Notes under the pieces: model-generated
What the model saw: only the letters and a program-made list of their open reading frames with translations
Databases searched by the model: none
What the model was told of the DNA's origin: nothing
In this document: piece by piece, positions 24,051 through 33,718 of the stretch
Numbering within the stretch: position 1 is the stretch's first letter
How the letters are laid out: the number at the start of each line of letters is the position of its first letter
Assembly: GCF_047496725.1 (NCBI RefSeq)
Contig: NC_132980.1
Coordinates: 687,001 to 751,000 of the forward strand
Source of the DNA: Anoplolepis gracilipes
Taxonomy: Eukaryota; Arthropoda; Insecta; Hymenoptera; Formicidae
Direction of reading: 5' to 3'
Length of the DNA: 64,000 nt
Made by a program: the position numbers and the translations under genes

Positions 24051-26956
24051 CGGCTGACTGTTTACAATGTGAAATCAAAATAATCAAAAAGAGAATTTTT
24101 GAAAAAATTTCTTGATACTTAATCCTAGTAAAATTCCATAAGACTTTCCTGATTTTTTTCATTTCCAGATATAAAATATATTCCTTCCAGAAAATTCCAC
24201 GTTTTTCATATTTTTTTCAGGGAATAGACACCCTATACATTCTATAAGTCTGCAAAATTCGAGAAAACTTTTTACGATTTAATTTTTTTTGAGATTCGAT
24301 GTTTTATGGATTTGAATGTCTCTTCTCTAAGGATTGTGTCATCTCTATCAATATTATAACGGAATGGTACAAACTGACGACGAGTCAAAATTGAAGACGG
24401 AGCAGGAGAATTCTTTCGTCGATTTCAAGTCCACTCTGAAGACCCTCTTCTGGGCTATTTTCTGTATGAGTCCAGTGGAAAGCGCTGATGTGATCATTGA
24501 GAATCTTCCGGGAGAAAGGGAATCGGAGACGATAATTAATCAACATAGTTTTACCGAATTCATCGGTTACTTTGCTTTCGCCAGTGAGTACATTAATGCA
24601 AAGTGTTTCATCGACAAACATCCACGGTCTATACAAAAAAAATTGTCCTATCGATAACTATTTTTTAATAATCTGTTCATCAGGTTTCCAATTCATTTCC
24701 GTGGTGGTTGTCTTGAATATGTTAATTGCATGTATGGCAAATACTTTCACTAGAGTGACTGATAACGTTAACGTAGAGTGGATCTTTGGCCGAACTGAGG
24801 TAAGAAAATTCTTAAACGCTTTCATTCTCAGTCGAATGAATTTCTTTGCCTTCGAGCTTAAGGGGATGCTGGATTACCGACCGAGTTCTAACCTAACAAA
24901 ACAATATATTTGCTTAATATAAAAATTGCAATTTATATACATAAAATAAAATAGGTTCTTCGGGGTCAGAATTGCATGAAAGAATATTTGTGAACTTTTA
25001 GAAATGAGCTTAGAAGCCTAGATAAAACAAATTTCGTTACAGAAAATGTTGTTGCCGTTTTCTGACCCCGAAGAACCTATTTTATTTTATGTATATAAAT
25101 TGCAACTTTTATATTAAGGATGTTTAGCACCTACAATCGAAACAAAAAGTAGTCGAAATTGACGAATATATACTTTTCTCATATATCTTAATATATGATT
25201 ATTATAAAGATTGCATAAAATCTTGTTAGTTATTCATAGCTAGAGTGTAGAAATATATTTTCGAACGTGTTTTGCTTTTTTTCGGAGAATTTTCGTGTTT
25301 CTTAAATTATAATGAGAAACTTTTATCATTGACGGTACCTCGATTTCAACATTACAGCACAAAATTTGAATTATAAAAATAAAAGAAGTTACTCGTACAG
25401 AGTAATTTAAAATGTCAGAATAAAAATTATAATAGTGAATAATGACAAAATATAGAAGATTTTTAACTATTTCTTTGATATATTTAATAATTTGTCATTT
25501 CTCCGAGAAGAAAGAAATGTGGCAACATGGTAATTTTTCAAAAGTTGGTCAAATTGCAAATTGACATATGAGGCCTAGTCGCTTTTCGCTTACACGTTTG
25601 TATATAAAGACTTCTTCAGATGAAAAGATAGGTTATTTAAAATGTCAAAAGAAAGCTCAGCTGAATGCTATGTTGCCACGTTTTCACAATAAATAATATG
25701 TCATTTCGGATAATAGGACGAAATTGAGAAAATTATATTCAATATCTTTTGAACTAGTCAGTACTTGACCAAAATTATGTGATCAAATATTTCCTCTATA
25801 TTTAAACTATTCTTTTGCAAATTTTGAATAAATTCCTATTATTATTTCTATCTGTTTTAGCTCTTAAATCAACACAATCACAGGTTTTTTATAAGATAAA
25901 AAATCTGTAATCGTATCAATTTAAGGGCTAAAAAGGACAGAAATAATTATATTTATACTTATTTATATAAATAATTATATTTATAATTATATTAATACTT
26001 TTACTTATAATTAGATGCACAAAATAATTATATTTATAATAATATCGACGGGTAAATTCATTGCAAATTAAAATCCTTATAACTTTTGATTGCTTCAGTG
26101 AATTAACTCCAGGTTTTTTTATAAGTTTCTGAACTTGTATCAGAACAATTTGTGCAAATTTTATTAAATTCCTATATTTTTAAAAATAGGTACTAAACAT
26201 CCTTAAACAACTATATTGTTTTGTTAGGTTAGAACTTGGTCGGTAATCCAGCATCCTCTTAAAGTGAAAAATGCGATAAAAAAAAGAGTGAAAGTCAAAA
26301 TGATAAATCGTCGAGGAGAAGACATCTATATCGAATGTCAATATCATCTGAGCGAATATCGTCCCCTTTTTTCAGGCTTATGTCGATTTCATGCTTACGA
26401 CGACACTTCCACCACCGTTCTGTATCTTCTCGATATTCACGGGGCTGCGACCAGTGATCGAATTTATAAAAATAATGTTCAAGCCTCCGCCTGGCAAACG
26501 AGCACGATGGGACTTTGTGAATTGTTGTTATATAGTCAGTATGCTACCCAGGACTTCAATATTGACCTAACGTGTCGTGTTATTACACCAAACATCAATT
26601 ATCCTATGTCCAGCACGAAGAGCGAAAGCACATTCTGCATTTCGAGAAATTTGTTTATTTTTTTCTTTTTTTATCTTGAAAACATTCTAAATCTATATCT
26701 GTAACGTCAAGATCAATATACGCGATCGATAAAGAAAAGCGAAAGTATGTATGCTTTTATTTATCTGTTTAATATTTCGCCGCAGGAAGATCTGGAAGAG
26801 AAGAAAGACGAGCGATTTGCAGAAGTTATGGCACAATTGGTGCAACGTTATCTTCGTCAATATGAAAGAAGAGTCGAGGAAACGGATATACAAAAGCTGA
26901 GGAAGGAACTGATGGAATTCAGCAATATTTTGAAGGAGGCTCTTAGTCCATCTTAA
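14573..26956 (+). CDS. TRPC-type transient receptor potential channel, 12 coding exons
   Basis: This is a cation channel subunit of the plasma membrane. Exons: 14573-14620, 14766-14900, 18031-18368, 19216-19411, 19582-19821, 21688-21958, 22505-22610, 23403-23704, 24332-24583, 24684-24799, 26376-26534, 26786-26956. They join in phase to 777 codons plus stop, close to usual TRPC length. Order: N-terminal ankyrin-type repeats (about residues 25-160), TRP_2/linker (to about 320), six membrane segments (about 335-660), pore LFW at residues 584-586, S6 NMLIACMANTF, then the LPPPF block and a short charged C-terminal coiled tail. An in-frame TGA at 14561-14563 supports the start. It is divergent: the TRP box EWKFAR of Trp, Trpl and Trp-gamma reads EWIFGR. 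I cannot say whether it is an ortholog of any of the three fly genes. Introns hold many transposon relics. Confidence 0.92.
14766..14900 (+). CDS. TRPC exon 2 (start of ankyrin region)
   Basis: Forty-five codons from HPSVIFPQFQLEKRFFEIVA. The block LEKRFFEIVADGNVAEVRLF matches the first helix pair of the TRPC ankyrin domain. Acceptor TTGCAG and donor GTAAGC are both phase 0. Confidence 0.9.
15966..16022. repeat. (GA)n microsatellite
   Basis: A GA dinucleotide run; the Arg/Glu reading frames through it are artefacts. Confidence 0.95.
16286..16977 (+). mobile_element. hAT transposon deletion derivative, copy 1
   Basis: Inverted ends are CAGTGTTTTCCGTTATCTAA and the complement of TTATCTAAACGCAACACTG. 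The 8-bp target duplication is perfect: CACAAGTA at 16278-16285 and 16978-16985. Inside lies the 3' tail of a hAT transposase (16599-16721). Most of the transposase is gone and a TA run sits in its place. A second copy with its own target duplication is at 33451-34124. The hAT assignment rests on three independent marks: 8-bp duplication, CAGTG terminus and hATC sequence. Confidence 0.93.
16599..16721 (+). pseudogene. hAT transposase C-terminal (hATC) remnant
   Basis: Forty open codons end in TAA. They read PSSASVERLFSCGQQIF, then VSRRNCLS and FEKLLFLKN. This is the hATC dimerisation motif of hAT transposases (P-SSA-VERLFS, RR--L, LLFLK-N). There is no upstream transposase, so it cannot encode an active enzyme. 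Confidence 0.9.
17108..17167. repeat. (GA)n microsatellite
   Basis: A 60-base GA run in TRPC intron 2. Confidence 0.95.
18031..18368 (+). CDS. TRPC exon 3 (ankyrin repeats)
   Basis: It opens GVSALHIAVNERNIAMVEYL, a clear ankyrin repeat, followed by TTPLAVAAQYGHFEMIDML, another. It ends in the Cys-rich CNCEEVC turn seen in TRPC proteins. The donor A|GTACGA leaves phase 2. Reading on past the donor gives five more codons and a stop, which I take as intron. Confidence 0.9.
18424..19095. mobile_element. piggyBac-like MITE in TRPC intron 3
   Basis: TTAA target sites lie at 18420-18423 and 19096-19099. The ends are CCCTTTGAGTCACG and the complement of CTGTGACTCAAAGGT, a classic piggyBac-type terminus (TTAA-CCCTTTG). 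The inside holds smaller inverted parts and no transposase frame. Confidence 0.8.
19216..19411 (+). CDS. TRPC exon 4
   Basis: The acceptor CGTAG restores phase. It codes REKGDILNVEKMRLFMYNAI and then SNPIYICQTEEDPILRAFEL, the typical TRPC linker. Donor AAC|GTGAGT is phase 0. Confidence 0.9.
19582..19821 (+). CDS. TRPC exon 5
   Basis: Eighty codons. ALDYEQKTFVAHPNVQQ is the hallmark TRPC segment just before the first membrane region. Acceptor GACAG, donor CAG|GTATGA, both phase 0. Confidence 0.93.
20117..20500. mobile_element. Inverted-repeat MITE in TRPC intron 5
   Basis: The ends are CAGGGTGTCTTGTAATTGGTG and the complement of CATCAATTACAGGACACCTTG. The arms also pair over TTCTTGAGATCATTTGGAG and its opposite. 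The element is flanked by TA-rich DNA and has no coding capacity. Confidence 0.75.
20697..21561. mobile_element. Long palindromic GGGTGTCC element in TRPC intron 5
   Basis: The sequence folds on itself almost end to end. GGGTGTCC and TTAATTCCTCCA on the left face TGGAGGAATTCAAAT and GGGACACCC on the right. Inner pairs such as AAGGCTTCAAAGTTGCAATA and its complement continue to a centre near 21130. Arms are about 400 bases. TA runs flank both sides, which fits insertion into TA. No transposase is seen. Confidence 0.85.
21561..21632. repeat. (TA)n/(GTAT)n microsatellite
   Basis: A TA run passing into GTAT repeats just upstream of TRPC exon 6. Confidence 0.95.
21688..21958 (+). CDS. TRPC exon 6 (S1-S2)
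   Basis: It codes VVENKWIETWHDWKV, then two hydrophobic spans (about residues 339-365 and 377-400). Donor ACCG|GTGCAC leaves phase 1. The donor is weak, but the phase and homology to the next exon support it. Confidence 0.88.
22505..22610 (+). CDS. TRPC exon 7 (S3)
   Basis: It codes GYEWVLAIYVISYTAAFIRL, the TRPC segment with S3. It ends at TTG|GTAAGG in phase 2. Confidence 0.9.
22706..23351. mobile_element. Inverted-repeat MITE in TRPC intron 7
   Basis: TATATGTCGTAGGCAAATGG on the left pairs with CCATTTGCTTACGACATATA on the right. The pairing continues through GACTAGGC and AGATAGCATTTGCCTAGTC. No reading frame of note lies inside. Confidence 0.75.
23403..23704 (+). CDS. TRPC exon 8 (S4-S5)
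   Basis: It encodes a hydrophobic span from YELVMLVLFILTFLFWIVAA, then LDYDLGPLQLSLVKMIRDVG. LGPLQ-SL is the conserved TRPC S4-S5 motif. Donor G|GTAAGA, phase 1. Confidence 0.93.
24332..24583 (+). CDS. TRPC exon 9 (pore)
   Basis: It holds the pore helix with the TRPC signature LFW (FKSTLKTLFWAIFCMSPVES) and an acidic turret after it. The filter region differs from the fly Trp/Trp-gamma LFWA-GLVDL pattern. Donor CCA|GTGAGT, phase 1. Confidence 0.92.
24684..24799 (+). CDS. TRPC exon 10 (S6 and TRP box)
   Basis: FQFISVVVVLNMLIACMANT is S6. It is followed by VEWIFGRTE where most TRPC proteins have EWKFAR. Donor GAG|GTAAGA is phase 0. The next exon in frame lies beyond a transposon-filled intron. 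Confidence 0.92.
24918..25113. mobile_element. Small fold-back TTAA element nested in intron 10
   Basis: TTAA at 24914-24917 and 25114-25117 bracket a hairpin. AAAATAGGTTCTTCGGGGTC on the left arm pairs with its complement on the right arm, with arms of about 55 bases and a loop of about 85. Confidence 0.7.
25118..26202 (+). mobile_element. TTAA-flanked non-autonomous transposon, copy 2
   Basis: It is bounded by TTAA (25114-25117 and 26203-26206), with ends GGATGTTTAGCACCTA and the complement of TAGGTACTAAACATCC. It is the same family as 262-1504, in opposite orientation and about 85-90 percent alike by eye. No transposase. Confidence 0.8.
26376..26534 (+). CDS. TRPC exon 11 (LPPPF block)
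   Basis: Fifty-three codons after TTTTTTCAG, in phase 0: AYVDFMLTTTLPPPFCIFS, then a basic region with KRARWDF. L-PPPF is the family motif after the TRP box. It lies in a different frame from a longer open frame at 26264-26704, which I treat as a shadow. Donor ATA|GTCAGT is weak but is the only one that keeps phase. Confidence 0.82.
26786..26956 (+). CDS. TRPC exon 12 (C-terminal coil)
   Basis: Fifty-six codons and stop after a CGCAG acceptor. RFAEVMAQLVQRYLRQYERR resembles the TRPC pattern of Y-xVM-NLV-RY followed by the helical KELKQDI-type end. Confidence 0.9.
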   Translation, partial: EDLEEKKDERFAEVMAQLVQRYLRQYERRVEETDIQKLRKELMEFSNILKEALSPS

Positions 26957-27099
26957 ATGTTTTGACACACACATTCTACGATCAATTATTCATTTATTAA
27001 TGCTTTACGTCGACGTAACACATGACAAAAACTCAATTTCTGTAATAAAGAATAGTAATCGTTAGCTTTTAGAAATAAGAAATATTTTACCAGATTATG

Positions 27100-27136
<37 letters not shown>

Positions 27137-28899
27137 GGTAATTTATTCTGTACGGATCGATAAACGAGTTGTAATAACGAAAGAAATATCGCTGCATATT
27201 TAAAGGATTATAAGAGTCTAACAAATCAAAAAATAGATTTTTTAACATCGTGTAAAATTTTTAGACAAATAATGTTTTTTCTGCGAGAAATTATATTTTC
27301 GACAATAAAATCAAGATGAGAAAAATTGCAAAAAAACATAACAATAATGTTCTAAATAAAATAAAATTTAACTTCGATAATTATCTAAAATAAAAAATAT
27401 TATTTTTAATAAAATACACGTCACTATCATCCTACTGTTTCAATATCTTTTGGCAGGTTTTTATTAACTGCTTAATTTTATTACTAAAAATGTATATTTT
27501 TCAATTTATTAGATTCCTATAAATCCTTTAAACATGAAATATTTAAATGACACATTAAAGAATCATGTCTCTCTATATAAGATGTTATGCCGAAGAAAAA
27601 GGAAAATAAATATACGTTGCATACGAAAGCAATTTCCCAGAGAGATTGTTAATTTAATGCGACTTCCGCTGCGTCGGATGCTGATGATTGACGTTCTTAG
27701 CGATCGAGGAAAGGAGGTCGCGCAACCTCGACGTGACAAATCGAGCTTACAATTCGTGAATTATTTCCATGGGGGATTTTTCTTCCTATCTTTGTCTTAA
27801 ATAATAAACGCCGGTCGAAAGGAAACATTTTTTATACCGGGAACGTGCGTACCCGTCTCATACCTTCGTAATCTCGTTACGGATTCGCCGCGTATCCTGG
27901 AAGCCATCGTTAATAATTTGCCAGCGCAATGTGATTTATACTCTTCGTGCATCGGACACAACTAACGAAGTATTATTTCTATCGTGCGTATGTATAGATA
28001 TATATATATATACCTATGTGTGGATTTGCGCATGATACATTCATATATAGCTACTGTTAATAGACGCGATTGTTCAGCAATTTGTGCAATTTGTCTCTAT
28101 CGCGTAATCTTTCTTCATGTTTCTCTTATTTTCATTTTCTAAAAAATTATATATGAATCCTATAGCGAGATATATACTCCAGAATATAATATTGAAAATT
28201 GAACGTTTATCTGTTTCTCTGCTTTAATGTATATAAAATCTCACTCTAGTTTATCTTTTAGCACGATGTTTTTATGTATTGTGTAAGTAATAATTTTCAA
28301 TTTTTTTTGTTTGCTTGTTTCTTGTGATTCTCAATCATTCACTTAATCCAAATTTCAATCTCAACCTTCTTGTATACTCTCTGGAAAGACATTTAATTGG
28401 GAATTTCACTCGAGAGAAATTCAATTCTACCGAAGAGAGACGCTATGCGATGAAAGAGCAAGCCGAAAAGTGTGACAGGGGAGAGGAAACCGCTCCATTA
28501 AACGAGTGACATGTGATATTCACCGACAGAGACTTTCGTCGACGAATCGTGAAAGATAAAGAGAACCCGTAACATCGCTTATGCAACGTTATCACACCGA
28601 GGAAATTGAAGCAGCAAGTTTCTGGAATTTCAATTATAGCTCTACTTAATCAAAAAACTATGACAACAAATACAATATCATCTAACAACAAATAAGTGAC
28701 TGATTATTTACGTTATATTTATATAATTAGAGTATTTTATTTTTCACGTATATTATTGATTTTACATTTGTCGCTCTATATATAATAATGGTAGCATCTT
28801 ACTCTTGTAGATAATTACACCTTAATATCGTCATTTTCAGATAATTAAAAAAAATTAATTCTATTTTTTGCGGAAGATTAAGATGACAGATGGTTCTTT
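26957..28899 (+). other. TRPC 3'UTR and spacer
   Basis: AT-rich DNA after the TRPC stop, with a CT run at 27102-27134. A stretch of higher GC (about 27650-27960) could be a conserved non-coding element, but I see no splice-bounded exon in it. Confidence 0.5.
27044..27049 (+). terminator. TRPC polyadenylation signal AATAAA
   Basis: The first AATAAA, about 90 bases after the stop codon. Confidence 0.6.
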
Positions 28900-29756
28900 C
28901 CCAGGTAGCACATGTTCGTTTTATAAACGTATCCAATATTTTTTAACCGTTAAGCACCAATAAGGAACGTTTCAACAGAAACATTTTTAAAATCATGGTT
29001 TAAGAAACATATTTTTTACGTTTCTATAAATAGAACAAAAATTAATTTTTTAATTCAAAATTATATATATATACACATTATTAAGACTGTATACTTATTA
29101 AGACGATCCCCAGATAGCACAAAAAATTAAAAGATGACGAAAAGATGTCTTTTTTAAGTTATCTTTCTGACAAGGCTAAAAGATGTCTAAAAGAATATCT
29201 TTCTACCTACAAAAAAAGTCATTTTTTAAAAGATGTCTTCTAAAAGTCATAATTAATTTTAGTCGACGAAAAGATGTCTTTTTGATCATCTTTTCGACAA
29301 GACAAAAAAGATCTATTTTATATAATATACATGTTCCTTTGTTTGTCGCTACGTGGCGTGTTCAGACTTAACTATAACTCGTATTCAAGTTTTCATAACA
29401 TGTATATAAAGCCTAAAAGAACAGGTACTAAAAGTATAATTTAAATTATGTCTTTTTTGTCAGTTTGACTTCTGATGTAATCTCAACAAGAAATTCAGAA
29501 CAAGATGAAAATAGATGGATTATATCCATGTATGCATTATTTTATTGAATTTGTGAATAAATTTTTCACAAATAAAGGAAAAAAAACCGTATTTTGACAG
29601 TTTCTTAAACGTGTATTTTTTTGTTAGAAAATGACGTTTCCCTTAACGTTTTTTAAGTGGACATTTTAACCAATCAAAAACGTTTTCAAAAGCCGGTTCT
29701 AAAACGTTTCGCAGAAACATTTGTGAAAGGTTTTTGAAACGAATATGTGCTACTTG
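28900..29756 (+). mobile_element. CCCAGGTAGCACA-family element, copy 2
   Basis: It starts CCCAGGTAGCACATGTTCG and ends AACGAATATGTGCTACTTG. Inside are the same segments as in copy 1, including a 62-codon frame shared almost letter for letter with the copy at 34310. The frame has no recognisable domain and lies across repeats. Confidence 0.82.
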
Positions 29757-30911
29757 AATTATTTTCACTATTTGAAAAAAATGATGTGTGATATAGTAGC
29801 TAAATCTTTATATGTATAGCGTGTAATCCAATAAATACGTTAGATTTTTAATAAATTAATACACTACATTGCAAACAGCATAAGATAAAATCTCCAAAGC
29901 CCCAACTATCTACGCGAATAGTGAACAAGAAAAAACGGCACAATTTTAATCAATTTATACTTATTGTTAATATATTTCAAAGGTAGACAAAACGTTAATT
30001 AAATATTTTTTTATGTCAAGGCAAAATAAATAAAGCTCCTTAGATTTCTATATTATGTAGAGTGGAACGTGAAGAGGAACGCGAGTGGGAGAAGAGTAGT
30101 AGGAGCTCTCTGGAGGATGCGCATCACGATAGACCGTTCGCTGTGACAGTTTGCACGCGACTCTCACACTGTAAACAACGGTGTATTAGAGGAGGAAGAA
30201 TATAAGCCTCTTCTTTCCCTTCTTAATCCGTCATTAAAGAAAAATTGTCTTCGTTTCCTCGCGTCGCGTCGCTTGCTTTTGACTCGCGGTGATTTATCAA
30301 TGACAAGATTCTCTAATAACGGAATAATTTGTCAAACCGAATTACATATATCCAATTTAAAATACATTAAGGATCTCCAGTTGTTTTCAAACATTATTTT
30401 ACACATGCAATGGGTGTGAAAAAAAGACAACGATTTTCTGAAGAGAAGATCGATTTATCGGGCTACTAATATGACTGTGAGATAAAAATATAAAGTGACT
30501 ATTGAGACGAGATTTTTGGGAATGATTATCGGAGCTTTCGATGATTTTTATTTCGATCATATTGCCATCATGAATGCGACAAATTATCCCATTGTCAATA
30601 TGCGGATTATTCAACGTCAAACTGGTTGCTATAAACGTACATCGCTACATCCCTGCAAAGAGATGCTGGATCAGTGTGATGATGAAACGCTTTGAAATAT
30701 CGAGGAACGAAGGAGGATAGCATTCAATTTTCCGCGGGATGAACGAGAGCGAGACGAAGCTCGATGATGCGCATAAATCGGATATTCTGTGTCCGCAAAC
30801 CGTGCTAAAAGGGGATGAAGAAAAATCGCGCGCACAAGAACCCTCTAATATCATAATAACATAGGTGAGAGAAATATATAGGGGAGAGAAACTCTCTCCC
30901 CCCCTTCTTTC

Positions 30912-30958
<47 letters not shown>

Positions 30959-31076
30959 TATGAGTCATTGCTCGGATAAGAATTATGTCAAAAGCTGTTT
31001 ATCCCAAGCGTGTTTCATTTTACTCGAAGATACATTAAAAGCGCGGATCCATTAGTATATTTAAATATCAAGCAAA
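29757..31076 (+). other. Spacer with a GC-richer segment
   Basis: No gene can be supported. The segment about 30055-30300 is GC-richer and could be a promoter or 5' exon, but no coding frame or splice pair is convincing. A TA run lies at about 30915-30947. Confidence 0.4.
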
Positions 31077-31370
31077 CCCACATAGCACAGAATGTCCTGT
31101 GAATGTTCATTTTATATCCATTTTACATCCATATGTCCATGGACATAAAATGAACATCCATAGTATATCCAATTTGAGACATCCATCACTGGACAATATT
31201 TAGATATTCATAGAATGTCCAGTATTGGACATTTTGTGGATATCTAATCTCATATAGCATAAGATCTCCGTAGAATATCCTTATTTGATCGGAATTATTT
31301 TAAATATGTACTCTAATTGAAACTAAATTTACCTAAGGATTACCTGAGGATATTTCTAATTGTCATATAT

Positions 31371-31407
<37 letters not shown>

Positions 31408-31711
31408 CTTATTTTATTTACTTATTTATTTATTTTTCAACTTTATTTTATATCTATATTAAAAAATAAAATATATTTTATTTTAATATTTTATTTTTTG
31501 TCAACTTTTATTTTTAGAATCTTTATTAAGCTGATCATTTTTCTTTTATATCTGGTGACTCATTTTAAATGCCTAATTAATATATTCACTTAAAATGAAA
31601 CAATTAACTTTTATCAGATATATTTGTCGAATAATGTGTATGTTTTCCAAGATATTTTAGGTAGGCACTTAAAATATGCCTTACCCGCTATTATACATAT
31701 ATATATTCAAT

Positions 31712-32655
31712 TATAGCGAATTCGATTGGATGCACTAGTGCACTGAATGCATACATATAAAGGTTTATTACACAACAATTTTATAATAACACAAAAGCAA
31801 TTATATAAAAGTAACAATTATTTAGTAAAAGCTATTATTATTGTCGTTGAATGTACATAATGATAAAATAATAGCTCTTACTATTTATTATTTTACTTTT
31901 ATAATTACTTATCATTGTGAAATTGTGTGCGATAATACCCCAGACAGCACATAATACTAAAAGATGACGAGAGGATGTCTTTTTTAAGTCATCTTTCTGA
32001 CAAGGCTAAAAATGTCTAAAAATATCTTTCTGCCCACAAAAAATTCATCTTTTGAAAAATGTCTAAAAGATGTCTTCTAAAAGTCATAATTAATTTTAAT
32101 CGACGAAAAGATGTCTTTTTGATCATCTTTTTAATCATCTTTTCGACAAGACAAAAAAGATCTATTTTATAATATACGCGTTCCTTTGTTTGCCGCTACG
32201 TGGCGTGCTCAGACTATAACTCGTATTCAAATTTTCATAACATGTAATATATAAAGACTATAAAGAATAACAGGTACAACTAAATATGAAATGTAAAGTA
32301 TATTTTTTTTTTATCAATTTAATTTCTAGTATAATCCCAATAAGAGATACAAAATATGAAATATAACCTATAATTAAGATGTCAAAAAAAAACATTAGAA
32401 ATGACTAAAAAGAAGCTATATAAAAACGAATGAAAGATATCTAAAATAGCCATATCTTTTAGTCAACATATGGATAGGCTTATAAGCGACTTAATTCGGG
32501 TCATAAGACAGCTTTAAGTCAATTTTCCGTTGACTAAACGCTTCGACTAAAAGATGTCTTTGACAAAAATATACCCAATTTTAGTAATACTTTTAGTCGA
32601 CTGTGCTGTCTGGGTACCTTTATGTGCACTAATGTATCCAATCGAATTCACTATT
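31712..32655. mobile_element. Second-level nested element with inverted ends
   Basis: The left TATAGCGAATTCGATTGGAT faces ATCCAATCGAATTCACTAT on the right. The inverted match continues over the next 30 bases (GTGCAC and ATAAAGGT shared). Confidence 0.65.
31944..32618 (+). mobile_element. CCCAGACAGCACA element, third nesting level
   Basis: Inverted ends are CCCAGACAGCACA and TGTGCTGTCTGGG. The left half matches the interior of the CCCAGGTAGCACA elements (AAAAGATGACG, GTCTTCTAAAAGTCATAATT). It looks like the full-length form of a module carried inside those elements. Confidence 0.75.
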
Positions 32656-33450
32656 AGTGCATATTGATTAACCTATAGCAAAAAGGCATTTAGAAACATC
32701 CAGTGGACATTGTTGGGATCGAATTTTATTATTAATTATCCTAAGGATATCCTTAAGATAATTATCTATTACATAAGAATATCCATTTTTGGATTTCATA
32801 TAGATATCTAATGAGCGGACATTTTGGTATCTTCAGTATATCCCAAATACATCCTCGGGTTTTACACGGATAAACTTTGGATATCTGAAAATCCCTAGAA
32901 ATACATCCGATGGACATACCTCGGATTAACTTTTGCTATGTGGGATGCTATTAGAGATATCGCGCGTAGCAAGTTTTCCTATACTCGATCAATCTTCATA
33001 AGATGTAACTCGGATTAAATATAGGGTAACTATGATAAGTATCCCACATGAAAGATAAAAAAAAGACATATAAAAATGGTTATTAATTGATTTACATCTA
33101 AAATTTTTTATTATATATGACATTTGTATTCTCAAAAGACGATTGAGAAATAGAGTACTTATCTGAAATGTGTCATAACGCGGAGTATTTCCATTAAGAC
33201 GCATCGACATTAAAAGGAATCTTGATAGAGAATGACAAATCAAATATTTCTAAAATGACAACTCGAGTATGAAAACATCGAGAGAGAAAAAAATAATATG
33301 AAGGCATTGTTTATATTATTATTGCTTATATATAGAATTTTAAAGAATAAAATTACAAGAAGGATTATTATATTCAAAAGGGATTTGCGATCAAAAATCC
33401 TTGATGTCATATTATTTAAGTAACTTCTGTTAACCTTATATATTCCTTAC

Positions 33451-33676
33451 CAGTGTTTTCCGTTATCTAAATAAAATTATCTAGATTTTTATCTAGATGT
33501 CTTTATTGTTTAGTTTATCTTTTATCTATATAATTAAAGTATATGACATATTTATCTGTATCTCAAATTAAAAAAAGTAGTATCTTTTATAAAATGTCTA
33601 AGATAATGTAATCAGTGCCATTTTTCTCATTCTGCGTTCGATCATGTCATATCTACAAAATATAACACATATATAA

Positions 33677-33718
<42 letters not shown>

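Larger units (their letters stand above)
24862..26258. mobile_element. Outer TTAA-flanked element in TRPC intron 10
   Basis: TTAA sites lie at 24858-24861 and 26259-26262. Inverted ends of about 50 bases begin GGGGATGCTGGATTACCGAC on the left and end in the complement of GTCGGTAATCCAGCATCCTC on the right. The interior is filled by two further TTAA-bounded elements, so the outer element's own body is only its termini. Confidence 0.8.
31077..32944. mobile_element. CCCACATAGCA-ended element with two nested insertions
   Basis: The ends are CCCACATAGCACA and TTTTGCTATGTGGG. The flanking parts are full of degenerate TCCATT/GGATAT-type units. At 31712-32655 it is split by a second element, which itself is split by a third (31944-32618). 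No coding sequence is seen. Confidence 0.65.

Noticed and set aside
26264..26704. 146-codon plus-strand frame near the TRPC 3' end
   Set aside because: It runs across intron sequence, and exon 11 in another frame carries the family motif LPPPF with correct phases. The frame itself has no recognisable domain.
27534..27800. 88-codon frame downstream of TRPC
   Set aside because: It has no domain, no splice support and crosses the border between AT-rich and GC-rich DNA.
29183..29371. 62-codon frame found almost unchanged also at 34611-34799
   Set aside because: It lies inside two copies of the same transposon. The likeness reflects the shared repeat, and the frame crosses repeat units with no known domain.
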